Source of the DNA: JAJXUB01 sp047974805
Lineage (GTDB): Bacteria; Actinomycetota; Actinomycetes; Actinomycetales; Dermatophilaceae
Assembly: GCA_047974805.1 (NCBI GenBank)
Contig: JBKECS010000006.1
Location: forward strand, 7,279-71,278
Reading direction: 5' to 3'
DNA length: 64,000 nucleotides
A model generated the notes under the pieces. The model had not been told where the DNA came from. It ran no database searches and saw only the letters and a list, made by a program, of their open reading frames with translations. The position numbers and the translations under genes are program-made. This document shows, piece after piece, positions 35,046-43,880 of this stretch. Numbering within the stretch: the first letter of the stretch is position 1; the number at the start of each line of letters is the position of its first letter.

Positions 35046-35536
35046 CGTCTTCAGCTCGGGGCACACATCGATTGCGGAGGGGACATTCCGCGCCAGGATC
35101 TGCCGAGGACGGGCAGCTGACCATTCTCATCGTGGGCTTTGCCGTCATTGCTATCGCCCTCATTCTTGTCGGTCTGTCCGCCACCACAGTTCAACTGGCT
35201 CGGATCCGGCTGTTCGATATCGCCGACAGCGCAGCCCTGGACGCTGCCGACAGCGTGACGACCACGGCATACGGGAGCGGGATGGGTGAGCAGCTGCCGT
35301 TGACCGATGCGGCATCGCGGGCCGCGATACAGCGGTATCTCGCGTCGGTCCAGCGGCCACAACACGTGACGTCGTGGTCGCTCATGCCGGGAACTGGCTC
35401 ACCTGACGGGCACACCGCCGTCGTCGTGCTCCGCGGCGTTGTCGCGGTGCCCTACGTCTCTTCGTTCCTTGAGACATTCCATGGCCGCATCACCGTCACG
35501 GTGCGTTCGCACGCTCAAGGGGACATCACGCCGTGA
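35042..35536 (+). CDS. TadG-like pilus assembly protein (short)
   Basis: The 164-residue protein has a basic N-terminus, EDGQLTILIVGFAVIAIALI leading into a membrane helix, and a periplasmic part (RIRLFDIADSAALDAADSVT) typical of the TadG N-terminal region. It lacks the von Willebrand factor A domain of full TadG. This short form is common in actinobacterial tad clusters. It overlaps tadF by ATGA and ends the pilus operon. Confidence 0.78.
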   Translation: MTSSARGTHRLRRGHSAPGSAEDGQLTILIVGFAVIAIALILVGLSATTVQLARIRLFDIADSAALDAADSVTTTAYGSGMGEQLPLTDAASRAAIQRYLASVQRPQHVTSWSLMPGTGSPDGHTAVVVLRGVVAVPYVSSFLETFHGRITVTVRSHAQGDITP

Positions 35537-35681
35537 CCGACATGCGAAACGCTTCTGGTGCAGCCGGGCTGGACGCGGCCAGGGAAAGGGCGCAACACTG
35601 TGGGGAACCCGGATCGAGACGATTGCCAGCCCCGACACGACTCGCGAGCCTTGCGAAGGATGCCACGAGCCGGGGCGGAGG

Positions 35682-36707
35682 ATGATGCCCAAGGACGCAT
35701 ACCCAGGACTTGACACGGTGGAAGTCGAGGGCTACCGGCTTCTTGTGTTGCAGGGTCCGGCCACGGTGGAGGAATTCGGCAGATGGTTCCCCACCGCGCT
35801 GGCCGACCCGGGCGCCGTTCTGAAGTCTATGCATCGCAAGGGCCTGGCCTCCCCGGATGATGCTGGCCGCTATTGGGCCTCCCCTCCCTACGATGCGCTC
35901 GCGCCCCGGATCAGCCGCACGGAAGAGTCCCTGTCCCGAGCCCGCCTCGAATTGGAATCCCTGGCCGAGCAGTACCGAATGCACTGCGCCGACAGCGGTA
36001 TCGGAACGGTATTCGACGTCATCCAGGGCGCGGCCGCCGTCGCCCAACGATCGCGGGCGATGATGACCGGAGCCCGCAAGGGCATCCTCGCTATGGCCTC
36101 GGATATCGATTTTCGGGAGGCGCTGAGCACGGGTGGGTATCCGGAACTGGTGGAATTCGGCCGGATAGGGCTGGAACACCTACTGCTCATCGACCGGTCG
36201 ACGCTGGCGCGGCCGAACTTCTATGCCGAGATCGCTCCCTACGCAACGGGCACGACCCAGGTGCGTATCGCGGCCTCCGTGCCGACACGGATCATGCTGG
36301 TGGACGAAACCATTGCCATGCTGCCCATGCTGTCCAACGAGGACTCGCACAAGCGCGCGCTGATCATTCACAAAGGTCCCCTCCTGGATGCGTTGGTGAG
36401 CTACTTCCGCTCGGCCTGGATGCAGTCCAGCGAGTTGGTGACCGGGGCGGACGGTCCGAGAGAGGTCAGCGACACACTGGAACCGGGCGACGCCAAGATG
36501 CTGTCATTGCTCATGACCGGTATCACCGATCAGGCCATCGCCCACCAGCTGGACCTGTCGTTGCGAACCGTGCAACGACGAGTGCACGCCCTGATGGACA
36601 AGTGTGGGGCCTCGACGCGTCTCCAATTGGGATTCGAGGCCGGCCGTCGCGGTTGGCTGCCGCAGCACCGCATAACGCCTGACGACAGCCAACCGCCCCC
36701 GGCTTGA
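35682..36707 (+). CDS. Orphan LuxR-type regulator with TrmB-like N-terminus
   Basis: The 341-residue protein has an N-terminal winged-helix part (LVLQGPATVEEFGRWF), a coiled middle (ESLSRARLELESLAEQYRMH), an effector-like middle domain (IAASVPTRIMLVDETIAMLP) and a C-terminal LuxR helix-turn-helix (LLMTGITDQAIAHQLDLSLR, then TVQRRVHALMDKCG). This TrmB-like/LuxR arrangement is frequent in actinobacteria and lacks a receiver domain. The start is uncertain: ATG 35682 and 35685 are both close to GGAGG. It follows the tad operon by 145 bases and may regulate it. Confidence 0.82.
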   Translation: MMPKDAYPGLDTVEVEGYRLLVLQGPATVEEFGRWFPTALADPGAVLKSMHRKGLASPDDAGRYWASPPYDALAPRISRTEESLSRARLELESLAEQYRMHCADSGIGTVFDVIQGAAAVAQRSRAMMTGARKGILAMASDIDFREALSTGGYPELVEFGRIGLEHLLLIDRSTLARPNFYAEIAPYATGTTQVRIAASVPTRIMLVDETIAMLPMLSNEDSHKRALIIHKGPLLDALVSYFRSAWMQSSELVTGADGPREVSDTLEPGDAKMLSLLMTGITDQAIAHQLDLSLRTVQRRVHALMDKCGASTRLQLGFEAGRRGWLPQHRITPDDSQPPPA

Positions 36708-36716
36708 ACGCCGGGG
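36697..36716 (+). terminator. Hairpin over the regulator stop codon
   Basis: A perfect 7-bp stem (CCCCGGC 36697-36703 with GCCGGGG 36710-36716) has the loop TTGAAC, which contains the TGA stop. It has no T-tract and may be part of the larger folded region downstream. Confidence 0.4.
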
Positions 36717-36719
36717 CCG

Positions 36720-36876
36720 CTGCCTCCCAAGAGGCAGGTGGAGAGGGTTCCGGCGCAGGTGCGGGCGTGGGCCGGAACCAAACAGGTGGGTCATGCGGGG
36801 GGAAAGATGACCCCTCCTGTTCCGAAACCGGGGTCGGATTTCGGTCCTCTCCGTGCGAGGAATCGCACGTCTTTAG
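36720..36876 (+). ncRNA. Candidate structured RNA with a four-way junction
   Basis: Base pairing seen by eye gives the following. A 5' hairpin pairs CTGCCTC (36720-36726) with GAGGCAG (36731-36737). Closing helix P1 pairs GGAGAGG (36740-36746) with CCTCTCC (36846-36852). Inside it, P2 pairs GTTCCGGC (36747-36754) with GCCGGAAC (36771-36778). P3 pairs AACAGG plus GGGTCAT (36781-36794) with ATGACCC plus CCTGTT (36807-36821), with a 1x2 internal loop. P4 pairs CCGAAACCG (36822-36830) with CGGATTTCGG (36835-36844), with one bulged A. Linkers are 0, 2, 0 and 1 bases, a very compact junction. A 3' hairpin with GGAA loop (CGTGCGA 36852-36858 with TCGCACG 36863-36869) and TCTTTAG follow, like a terminator. 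I cannot match it to a named family. Plus-strand sense is inferred from the 3' hairpin and prfB. Confidence 0.5.
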
Positions 36877-36899
36877 TCTGACCCGGCCCGCAGACGCTG

Positions 36900-36946
36900 G
36901 ATAGTGAATTCGACTGGCATGTCACGGTCATGACGCGATTGCGTCA
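36900..36946 (+). promoter_or_regulatory. prfB promoter and leader hairpin
   Basis: A -10-like GATAGT at 36900-36905 precedes a 6-bp hairpin (TGACGC 36931-36936 with GCGTCA 36941-36946, GATT loop). It suggests a separate prfB promoter downstream of the structured element. Confidence 0.35.
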
Positions 36947-36981
36947 GGCAGGCGGAAGGCCTCGGGCGGAGGCGGTTACCC

Positions 36982-38121
36982 TTGACCCTCGTGGCAGTTG
37001 ACTTCGCTGACGAGATTCGCGCGCTTCGGACGACCATGGATTCGGTGCGCGAGGTGACCGATGTCCCGGCGCTAAAGGAACGGATCGGACAGCTGGAGCA
37101 ACAGGCCGGCGATCCTTCGCTGTGGGACGACCAAGACCGAGCGCAGCAGATCACCTCTGCCCTGTCGCGCACCAAGGCCGAAGTGGAGCGGGTGGTCGGC
37201 ATGGACACGCGGATCGATGACGTGGAGGCCCTGGTCGAACTCGGTGAGGAAGACGGCGGCGCGGAGGGACAGGGGGCGTTGGCCGAGGCCGAGCGGGAAC
37301 TGGCCGCGCTGCACAAGGCCGTCGGCGAGCTCGAAGTTCGCACGCTGCTGTCCGGGGAGTATGACGAGCGGGAGGCGGTGGTCACGATCCGTTCCGGGGC
37401 TGGAGGGGTGGACGCCGCCGACTTCGCAGAGATGTTGCTGCGCATGTACCTGCGATGGGCCGAGCGGCATGGTTACGCCACCAAGGTCATGGACACCTCG
37501 TATGCCGAGGAGGCCGGCCTGAAGTCGGCCACGTTCGAAGTCAACGTGCCCTACGCATACGGTCATCTCAGCGTGGAGGGCGGCACTCATCGTCTGGTGC
37601 GGATCAGCCCATTCGACAACCAGGGTCGTCGACAGACCAGTTTCGCGGCCGTCGAGGTGATCCCGCTGATCGAAAGCACCGACCACATCGAGATTCCGGA
37701 GAACGAGATCAAGGTGGACGTGTTCCGCTCCTCCGGGCCAGGGGGACAAAGCGTCAATACGACGGATTCCGCGGTCCGGATGACCCACATCCCCACTGGC
37801 ATCGTCGTCTCCATGCAGAACGAGAAGTCACAGATCCAGAACCGGGCTGCCGCCCTGCGGGTACTGCAATCTCGTCTCCTGTTGCAGAAGAAGGCCGAGG
37901 AGGCCGCCGCAAAAAAGGAGCTCGCCGGGGAGATTAAGGCCAGCTGGGGCGACCAGATGCGCTCCTACGTGCTCAATCCATACCAGATGGTCAAGGACCT
38001 GCGCACCGAGTACGAGACCGGCAATCCTGCAGCCGTGCTCGACGGCGACCTCGATGGGTTCATCGAGGCAGGCATCCGCTGGCAAATTGCCCAGAACAAG
38101 GCCGCAGAGGCCGAAAAGTAG
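36982..38121 (+). CDS. prfB: Peptide chain release factor 2
   Basis: The 379-residue class I release factor reads UGA/UAA stops and triggers peptide release. The codon-recognition tripeptide is SPF (RISPFDNQGRRQTSF) and the catalytic GGQ is Gly254-Gly255-Gln256. Start TTG 36982 has GGAGG at 36968-36972 with a 9-base spacer; GTG 36991 is an alternative without a site. There is no in-frame UGA near the N-terminus and so no programmed frameshift of the E. coli type. The protein is full length. Confidence 0.96.
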   Translation: MTLVAVDFADEIRALRTTMDSVREVTDVPALKERIGQLEQQAGDPSLWDDQDRAQQITSALSRTKAEVERVVGMDTRIDDVEALVELGEEDGGAEGQGALAEAERELAALHKAVGELEVRTLLSGEYDEREAVVTIRSGAGGVDAADFAEMLLRMYLRWAERHGYATKVMDTSYAEEAGLKSATFEVNVPYAYGHLSVEGGTHRLVRISPFDNQGRRQTSFAAVEVIPLIESTDHIEIPENEIKVDVFRSSGPGGQSVNTTDSAVRMTHIPTGIVVSMQNEKSQIQNRAAALRVLQSRLLLQKKAEEAAAKKELAGEIKASWGDQMRSYVLNPYQMVKDLRTEYETGNPAAVLDGDLDGFIEAGIRWQIAQNKAAEAEK

Positions 38122-38300
38122 CCGCCTCGATTCCGTAGCGCGCATGGCACCTGTGGTTCGCCCGGACCCGTGACGGCGATCAAAGGCCACGCCACGCGGG
38201 AGCCGATGCCCGGCGCGACGCGAGTTCGCGCCTATCGTGAGGTGTCGGTCGGCGACGTCCGGCCTCCACGCGACTTCGACACAAGGGCCACGATCGCAGC

Positions 38301-38996
38301 ATGATCCGTTTCGACCACGTCTCTAAGACCTATCCTCGAGCGTCCAAACCGGCGCTGGATGAGGTATCGGTCAACATCGAGCGCGGTGAATTCGTCTTCG
38401 TCGTCGGACCGTCCGGCTCTGGCAAGTCCACACTGCTGCGGTTGACGTTGCGTGAAGAGCGGCCCTCCTCGGGCAAGGTCCTCGTCGCGGGTCACGATGT
38501 CGGACGGATGCAACCCCGTCGGGTTCCGCGGCTGCGACGCGAGATCGGCACGGTGTTCCAGGACTTCCGGTTGCTGCCGAACAAGACGGTAGAGCAGAAC
38601 GTCGCCTTCGCCTTGCAGGTGTTGGGACGCTCGCGGTACTACATCAAGCAGGTCGTTCCGGAGACGTTGGACTTGGTCGGTCTTGACGGGAAAGGCCGCC
38701 GTATGCCGCACGAGCTGTCCGGCGGTGAGCAGCAGCGCGTCGCCATTGCCAGGGCGTTCGTCAACAAGCCGGCGATCTTGTTGTGCGATGAGCCCACCGG
38801 CAACCTCGACCCGGCGATCAGCCTGGACATCGTTCATCTCATTCAACGGATCAACGCCACCGGCACGACCATCGTCATGGCCACTCACGACGACCAAATC
38901 GTCAACGACATGCGCAAACGCGTCGTAGAGCTGGCGGAGGGCCGGATCATCCGAGACGAGGAATTCGGCGGATACGTTCCAGGGGCGACGGTATGA
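38301..38996 (+). CDS. ftsE: Cell division ATP-binding protein FtsE
   Basis: The 231-residue ABC ATPase has Walker A (GPSGSGKST), Q-loop (TVFQDFRLLPNKTV), signature (LSGGEQQR), Walker B (ILLCDEPTGNLD) and the switch His in ATHDD. With FtsX it forms the transporter-like complex that activates peptidoglycan hydrolases at the septum. The ATGA overlap with ftsX shows an operon. The 180-base gap after prfB holds a possible promoter but no clear hairpin. Confidence 0.95.
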   Translation: MIRFDHVSKTYPRASKPALDEVSVNIERGEFVFVVGPSGSGKSTLLRLTLREERPSSGKVLVAGHDVGRMQPRRVPRLRREIGTVFQDFRLLPNKTVEQNVAFALQVLGRSRYYIKQVVPETLDLVGLDGKGRRMPHELSGGEQQRVAIARAFVNKPAILLCDEPTGNLDPAISLDIVHLIQRINATGTTIVMATHDDQIVNDMRKRVVELAEGRIIRDEEFGGYVPGATV

Positions 38997-39901
38997 GGCC
39001 CGGCTTCATCCTCAGCGAGGTCGGCAATGGCCTTCGTCGCAACATGTCCATGACCATCTCGATCGTCCTGGTGACCATGGTCTCCATGTTTCTGCTGGGT
39101 CTGGGACTTCTTGCCCAAAAGCAGGTCGAGACGATGAAGGGATACTGGTATGACCGGGTTCAGGTGTCGATCTACCTGTGCCCGGCCAGCAGCCAGCAGC
39201 CGAACTGTGCCTCAGGCGCGGTCACCGAGGACCAAAAGGCCACGATCAAGGCACAACTCGGTCAGATGACTGAGGTCAAGCAGGTCTACTACGAGTCCGA
39301 GCAGCAGGCCTTCGACCGGTTCAAGGAGCAGTTCCGCAACAGTCCGGAAATCATCGACAACCTCAAGGTTGGCGACATTCCGCAGAGCTACCGCGTGCAG
39401 CTGAAGGACCCGAGCAAGTTCGAGGTGGTGGCCAGCCAGTTCGACGGCGCCCCCGGGGTGGCCAGCGTCCAGGACCAGGCGAAGGTGTTGGGGAAGCTGT
39501 TTTCGGCGATCAACCTCATCACCGTGTTCGCCATCGGCCTGGCTGGGCTGATGATTGTCGCCGCCGCATTGTTGATGGTCACCACGATCCGGCAAGTGGC
39601 GTTCACTCGGCGGAGAGAAATCAGCATCATGCGTTTGGTCGGCGCGAGCAACGTGACGATTCGGACTCCCTTCATCCTCGAGGTCCTCGTTGCCGGCCTG
39701 GTGGGGACCGGATTGGCGATCGCCTTGTTGTGGTCCCTGACCCATGTGGTGTTCAACTCCCGGTTGAACCAGCTCTTCTATGACCGGGCCCTGATCGGGG
39801 ATGGGGACGTCTGGGCCACGGCGCCGTGGATGCTCCTCACCGTCATCGTGCTCGCCGTGGGTACGTCCCTGCTGACGCTGTGGCGGTATTTGCGCGTGTG
39901 A
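38993..39901 (+). CDS. ftsX: Cell division protein FtsX
   Basis: The 302-residue permease-like protein has four membrane segments: an N-terminal one (SIVLVTMVSMFLLGLGLLA) and three in the C-terminal FtsX domain (ITVFAIGLAGLMIVAAALLM; ILEVLVAGLVGTGLAIALL; PWMLLTVIVLAVGTSLLTLW). The extracellular loop at about 45-170 binds the hydrolase partner and contains two Cys (LCPASSQQPNCASG). It overlaps ftsE by 4 bases. Confidence 0.94.
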   Translation: MRPGFILSEVGNGLRRNMSMTISIVLVTMVSMFLLGLGLLAQKQVETMKGYWYDRVQVSIYLCPASSQQPNCASGAVTEDQKATIKAQLGQMTEVKQVYYESEQQAFDRFKEQFRNSPEIIDNLKVGDIPQSYRVQLKDPSKFEVVASQFDGAPGVASVQDQAKVLGKLFSAINLITVFAIGLAGLMIVAAALLMVTTIRQVAFTRRREISIMRLVGASNVTIRTPFILEVLVAGLVGTGLAIALLWSLTHVVFNSRLNQLFYDRALIGDGDVWATAPWMLLTVIVLAVGTSLLTLWRYLRV

Positions 39902-39974
39902 GGTCGGATCCGGTCCACCGGAAACGCGTGCCGGACTACCGTGGGCGATGTTGCCTGTGTTACAAAAGTGGTCT

Positions 39975-41300
39975 ATGAGAGATCAGGGTCCCCGAACAAC
40001 CCGGCGCCGTGCGGCGGTGGGGGCGGTGTCGGCGGTGCTCGCCGCAGCGCTGGGCCTTGGGTTGATCGCACCCGCGCAGGGTGCGCCTGATCCCGACGCG
40101 ACGAAGAAGTCGAAACTCGACAAGAGCATCAACGCCACCAAGAGCGATCTCGACGACATTTCCGCGGCGCTAGTCACGGCGAACGCCAATCTTGAACAGA
40201 CGTCGGCCCAACTGGTCACCGCCAAAGCCGAGGTCATCTCGGCACAGGCCGCCGAGGCCACCGCGCAGGCCCGCAACCGCGAAGCTGTCGCGGCGTTGGC
40301 CGTGGCCACTGGCAATGAGGCCAAGGCGGCGGCGACGTTGGCCAAGACCACGGGTGACATCACCAAGACCCGCACTCAGGTCGCCTCCTTCGCAGCGACG
40401 ATGTATCAGGAGCAAGGCGCCAGCCAGCTCGGGATCGCCTTGAACGCCGCCAGCCCCAGCGAATTCGCCGATCGGCTCGAAATGGTCGGAACGGTCATGT
40501 CCGTGCAGCAGGAGGCCGTGACCCGGCTGGCCACCGCTCAAGCCGTCCAAGTGGCCGAAGAGGCCCACCTGAAGGCGCTGCAGGACGAGCGGGCCGCCGC
40601 CCAGGCGGAGGCACAAACCGCCCTGGACTCGGCGACCGCGGCGCGGTCGGCGGCGGTTGCAGCCCAGGATGCGCTGGCGAGTCTGGAGGCCAAGCAGACG
40701 GCGCAGGCCACCACCTTGGCCACGCGCAAGAGTGAGGAATCCGCACGGCTGGCCTCCATGCAAGCAGAATCCTCCCGCTTGGCCGCCGTGCTCAAACAAC
40801 GGGCGGAGGCAGCTCGCAAGGCTGCCGAGGCGGCCGCCCGTAAGTCAGCGGCGGCGCGGTCAAGGAGCGGGACGTCCTCCCGCAGTGGATCGACCGGCAC
40901 CTCCGGGAACTTCCTGTCGGCTGCGGAACTCGGTCAGCCGATCACCTCCGAGTTCGGTATGCGCTTCCACCCCATCCTCCACATTTGGCGGTTGCACAGC
41001 GGATTGGACTTCGGCGGACCGTGTGGCACACCCATCTATGCGGCGGGTCCGGGCACAATTATCCAGGCAGGATCTGCCGGGGGATACGGCAACCGGGTGG
41101 TCATCGACCACGGCATCGTCAAAGGTGTGAACCTGGCCACGACCTACAACCACCTGTCGCGGATCACCCGTTGGGGCGGAAAGGTCGGCCGGGGGGATCT
41201 CATCGGGTATGAGGGCACGACCGGGATGTCCACCGGCTGCCACTTGCACTTCGAGACCCTCGAGAACGGCAGCCTCGTCAATCCCCGTCGCTGGCTATAG
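39975..41300 (+). CDS. Coiled-coil M23 peptidoglycan hydrolase (FtsEX partner)
   Basis: The 441-residue exported protein has a twin-arginine-like signal peptide (TRRRAAVGAVSAVLAAALG, AQGA), a long Ala-rich coiled coil (about 40-290) and a C-terminal M23/LytM endopeptidase domain. Its zinc ligands are visible as LHSGLDFGG and HLHFE. The coiled coil plus hydrolase next to ftsEX is the layout of EnvC/PcsB/RipC-type partners that FtsX switches on. ATG 39975 starts a good signal peptide; ATG 39948 adds nine residues. The spacer before M23 is a Ser/Gly/Arg-rich stretch. Confidence 0.9.
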   Translation: MRDQGPRTTRRRAAVGAVSAVLAAALGLGLIAPAQGAPDPDATKKSKLDKSINATKSDLDDISAALVTANANLEQTSAQLVTAKAEVISAQAAEATAQARNREAVAALAVATGNEAKAAATLAKTTGDITKTRTQVASFAATMYQEQGASQLGIALNAASPSEFADRLEMVGTVMSVQQEAVTRLATAQAVQVAEEAHLKALQDERAAAQAEAQTALDSATAARSAAVAAQDALASLEAKQTAQATTLATRKSEESARLASMQAESSRLAAVLKQRAEAARKAAEAAARKSAAARSRSGTSSRSGSTGTSGNFLSAAELGQPITSEFGMRFHPILHIWRLHSGLDFGGPCGTPIYAAGPGTIIQAGSAGGYGNRVVIDHGIVKGVNLATTYNHLSRITRWGGKVGRGDLIGYEGTTGMSTGCHLHFETLENGSLVNPRRWL

Positions 41301-41383
41301 CAAGGACGTCGGCCTCGGGTAGCGTGGTCATGCCCATCCCAGTCCAGGGTGCGGCATACGCTTGGACCCGGAGGGAGGATGCC

Positions 41384-41872
41384 ATGGCCAACAACGCCAC
41401 CACAAAGGCTGACCCGGCTCGCAAACTCATTGCGTCCAACCGCAAGGCACGGCACGACTACCTCATTGAGGACACCTTCGAAGCCGGGATCGCTCTGCAG
41501 GGCACCGAGGTCAAGGCCCTGCGCCAAGGCAGGGCAAGTCTGGTCGACGGCTTTGCCATGTTTTCCGGCGATGAGCTGTGGCTGGAGAACGTGCACATTC
41601 CCGAGTACGTCCAAGGGACATGGACCAATCACTCACCACGCCGGCGCCGCAAATTGTTGCTGCACCGCCGCGAGCTGGACAAGATCCGGGCTAAGCTCGG
41701 CGAATCCGGCAATACCATCGTCCCGCTCCAGCTGTATTTCAAGGACGGGCGGGCCAAGGTGGAGATTGCCTTGGCCAAGGGCAAGCGCGCGTATGACAAG
41801 CGTCAAGCCTTGCGGGAGCGCCAGGACACCCGGGACATGGAGCGGGCCCTGAACACCAGGAGGGGTCGGTGA
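41384..41872 (+). CDS. smpB: SsrA-binding protein SmpB
   Basis: The 162-residue protein binds tmRNA and brings it to stalled ribosomes. It shows the OB-fold segment YLIEDTFEAGIALQGTEVKA, the RNA-binding LYFKDGRAKVEIALAKGK and the basic C-terminal tail. ATG 41384 has GGGAGGA nearby, which rules out the longer reading from 41324. ssrA lies about 9.6 kb downstream rather than adjacent. The stop overlaps the DUF2207 start. Confidence 0.96.
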   Translation: MANNATTKADPARKLIASNRKARHDYLIEDTFEAGIALQGTEVKALRQGRASLVDGFAMFSGDELWLENVHIPEYVQGTWTNHSPRRRRKLLLHRRELDKIRAKLGESGNTIVPLQLYFKDGRAKVEIALAKGKRAYDKRQALRERQDTRDMERALNTRRGR

Positions 41873-43830
41873 GCATCCGCCGCGCAGCGGCCAGCCTGGC
41901 AATCATGATCGGGCTCCTCTTCGCGGTTGCCCTGCCGGGATATGCCGCGCGCGGCACGACGTCCACCTCCACCGGGTATGCCCAACAGCTCCGGCCGCCG
42001 GCGGAGCTGCCGCGCCACGACGCCAGCTGGTCGAAGGTGGCCGTGGACGAGGCCGCGTCCTTCGCTGTCGAAATCGTCGCCAACAGCGATGGATCCATCC
42101 GGGTCACCGAGCACATCTCGTGGACGTTCCCTAACGGGGAGTCACGTCACGGTGTCGAACGGTTAATCCAGAACCGGGCCGGCTGGGAGGCCGACAGTAC
42201 GAAGTATCGCTACTACCCCATATCGGACGTCACGGCGAGTTCCCCCAGCGGCGCGCCCGACGAGGTGTCGGTCGTCGATGTGGGTGACTCGGCCCGGATC
42301 CGGGTGGGCAACCCTGACCAGACGGTGAGCGGTACCCAACAATATCTAGTCAGCTACACCCTCGGCAGCTATGTCAACGGCATCGATGACGGCACCGCAG
42401 AGGTTTACTACAACATCATCGGCACCTCGAACACCCAGACCTATCACCGGGTCTCGGCCAAGGTCACTGGGCCCGTGGCAGCCACCAAGGCGGCCTGCTA
42501 TTACGGGGAATTCGGTTCGACGACCGCCTGCACCGCCGATGCCGGCGACGTGTCCACCTTCTCCTCCCCGGACATCTCACCGGGTGAAGGGGTGAGCGTG
42601 TTGACCTCCTATCCGAGCAGCGCCTTCGGTGAGCTGACCCCCAACCTTCGCGATGCCGACTCCGGCGTGGGCGGCGGGTCCTTCTCGATACGGCAACTCG
42701 ACCCGCTGCTCAACAAGCTCCTGGGCGGTCTGGGGGTCTTCATCCCGATCCTTGCCGCCGCAGGCATGGGCCTACTCGTGTACAGCCGCGGACGCGACGA
42801 GGTCTACGCGGGCATTGCTCCGGGGCTCATCCCCGGGCTTGGCCAGGAGGTGCCGGTCGAGCGGTCTGCCAGGGCGTCCCAGACGGTCGTGCAATTCACC
42901 CCACCGGCGGGCGTTCAGCCCGGCATGGTGGGCACGGTGCTCGATGAACAGGCCAACGTCGTCGACGTCACCGGGACCCTGATCGACCTGGCCGTTCGGG
43001 GCTACCTGACGATCGGCAAGGTGGACTCGGGACGGTTCTGGCGCAAGGACGACTGGGAGCTGACCCAGGTGGCACCGCCCGCAGGCTCACCCCCGCTAGC
43101 TGCCTATGAGCAGCGGCTGATCGACGGGGTGTTCGCCACCGGAAACGTGGTGCTGCTCTCCTCCTTGAAGAACCATTTCGCCTCGACCCTGCGCTCGGTT
43201 CAGAGTGAGATGTACGACGAGGTCGTGCGGCGTGGCTGGTTCCGCCGCTCGCCCAACGGGCAGCGTCTCATCTGGCGGTCCCTTGGTGCGGTGATGGCCG
43301 TTGCCGGTGTCGGTGCGTTCTTCCTCATGATGGTCCGATACGGCACCGGGGTCGTCATGTTGGCGGCAGGGATCTGCCTCGCCGGCATCATCGTCATGAT
43401 TCTCGGCGGCCGAATGGCTGCTCGCACGGCTGAGGGCAGTGCCGTGTTGGCGCAGAGCCGCGGGTTCAAGGAGTATCTGGCAACGGCCGAGGCGGGCCAG
43501 ATCCGCTGGGAAGAGGCCCAGGACATCTTCAGCCGATACCTGCCGTATGCCATCGTCTTCGGGGTGGCCGAGCGGTGGGCCAAGGTCTTCGACGAGGTCG
43601 CCGCCGCCGCGGCCGCGGCCGGACACTCGGTCGCGCCACCGATTTGGTATGCCGGGGCATGGGATTCGCAATGGAACTTCGGATCGTTGGCCTCGAGTAT
43701 GGATGACTTCTCCACCACCGCCTCGGGCACGTTCGTGTCGACCCCCGGATCCTCCGGGTCCAGTGGGTTCTCCGGCGGTGGCGGGTTCTCCGGTGGCGGT
43801 GGCGGCGGCAGCTCCGGCGGCAGCTGGTAG
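41869..43830 (+). CDS. DUF2207 membrane protein
   Basis: The 653-residue protein has a signal peptide (SLAIMIGLLFAVALPGYAA), an extracellular beta domain of DUF2207 type (ITEHISWTF-like VTEHISWTFPNGESRHGVER) and a membrane segment at about 285-305. A cytoplasmic part with winged-helix-like segments (TLIDLAVRGYLTIGKV) follows, then two more membrane segments (about 475-525) and a Gly/Ser-rich tail ending GGGGGGSSGGSW. The function of DUF2207 proteins is unknown. GTGA overlap with smpB suggests co-translation. Confidence 0.88.
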   Translation: MSIRRAAASLAIMIGLLFAVALPGYAARGTTSTSTGYAQQLRPPAELPRHDASWSKVAVDEAASFAVEIVANSDGSIRVTEHISWTFPNGESRHGVERLIQNRAGWEADSTKYRYYPISDVTASSPSGAPDEVSVVDVGDSARIRVGNPDQTVSGTQQYLVSYTLGSYVNGIDDGTAEVYYNIIGTSNTQTYHRVSAKVTGPVAATKAACYYGEFGSTTACTADAGDVSTFSSPDISPGEGVSVLTSYPSSAFGELTPNLRDADSGVGGGSFSIRQLDPLLNKLLGGLGVFIPILAAAGMGLLVYSRGRDEVYAGIAPGLIPGLGQEVPVERSARASQTVVQFTPPAGVQPGMVGTVLDEQANVVDVTGTLIDLAVRGYLTIGKVDSGRFWRKDDWELTQVAPPAGSPPLAAYEQRLIDGVFATGNVVLLSSLKNHFASTLRSVQSEMYDEVVRRGWFRRSPNGQRLIWRSLGAVMAVAGVGAFFLMMVRYGTGVVMLAAGICLAGIIVMILGGRMAARTAEGSAVLAQSRGFKEYLATAEAGQIRWEEAQDIFSRYLPYAIVFGVAERWAKVFDEVAAAAAAAGHSVAPPIWYAGAWDSQWNFGSLASSMDDFSTTASGTFVSTPGSSGSSGFSGGGGFSGGGGGGSSGGSW

Positions 43831-43880
43831 CCTTCCCCTCCGGTTTCCCTTGCCGAGTTGTCAGCGCCCGAGGTGGAGGC

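Noticed and set aside
36740..36852. 6C RNA on the minus strand
   Set aside because: Read on the minus strand, one loop has six C, but the second C-rich hairpin of 6C RNA is missing and the four-way junction does not fit that family.
36982..37080. Programmed frameshift in prfB
   Set aside because: The frame is open from TTG 36982 with a good ribosome site and no internal UGA near the N-terminus.
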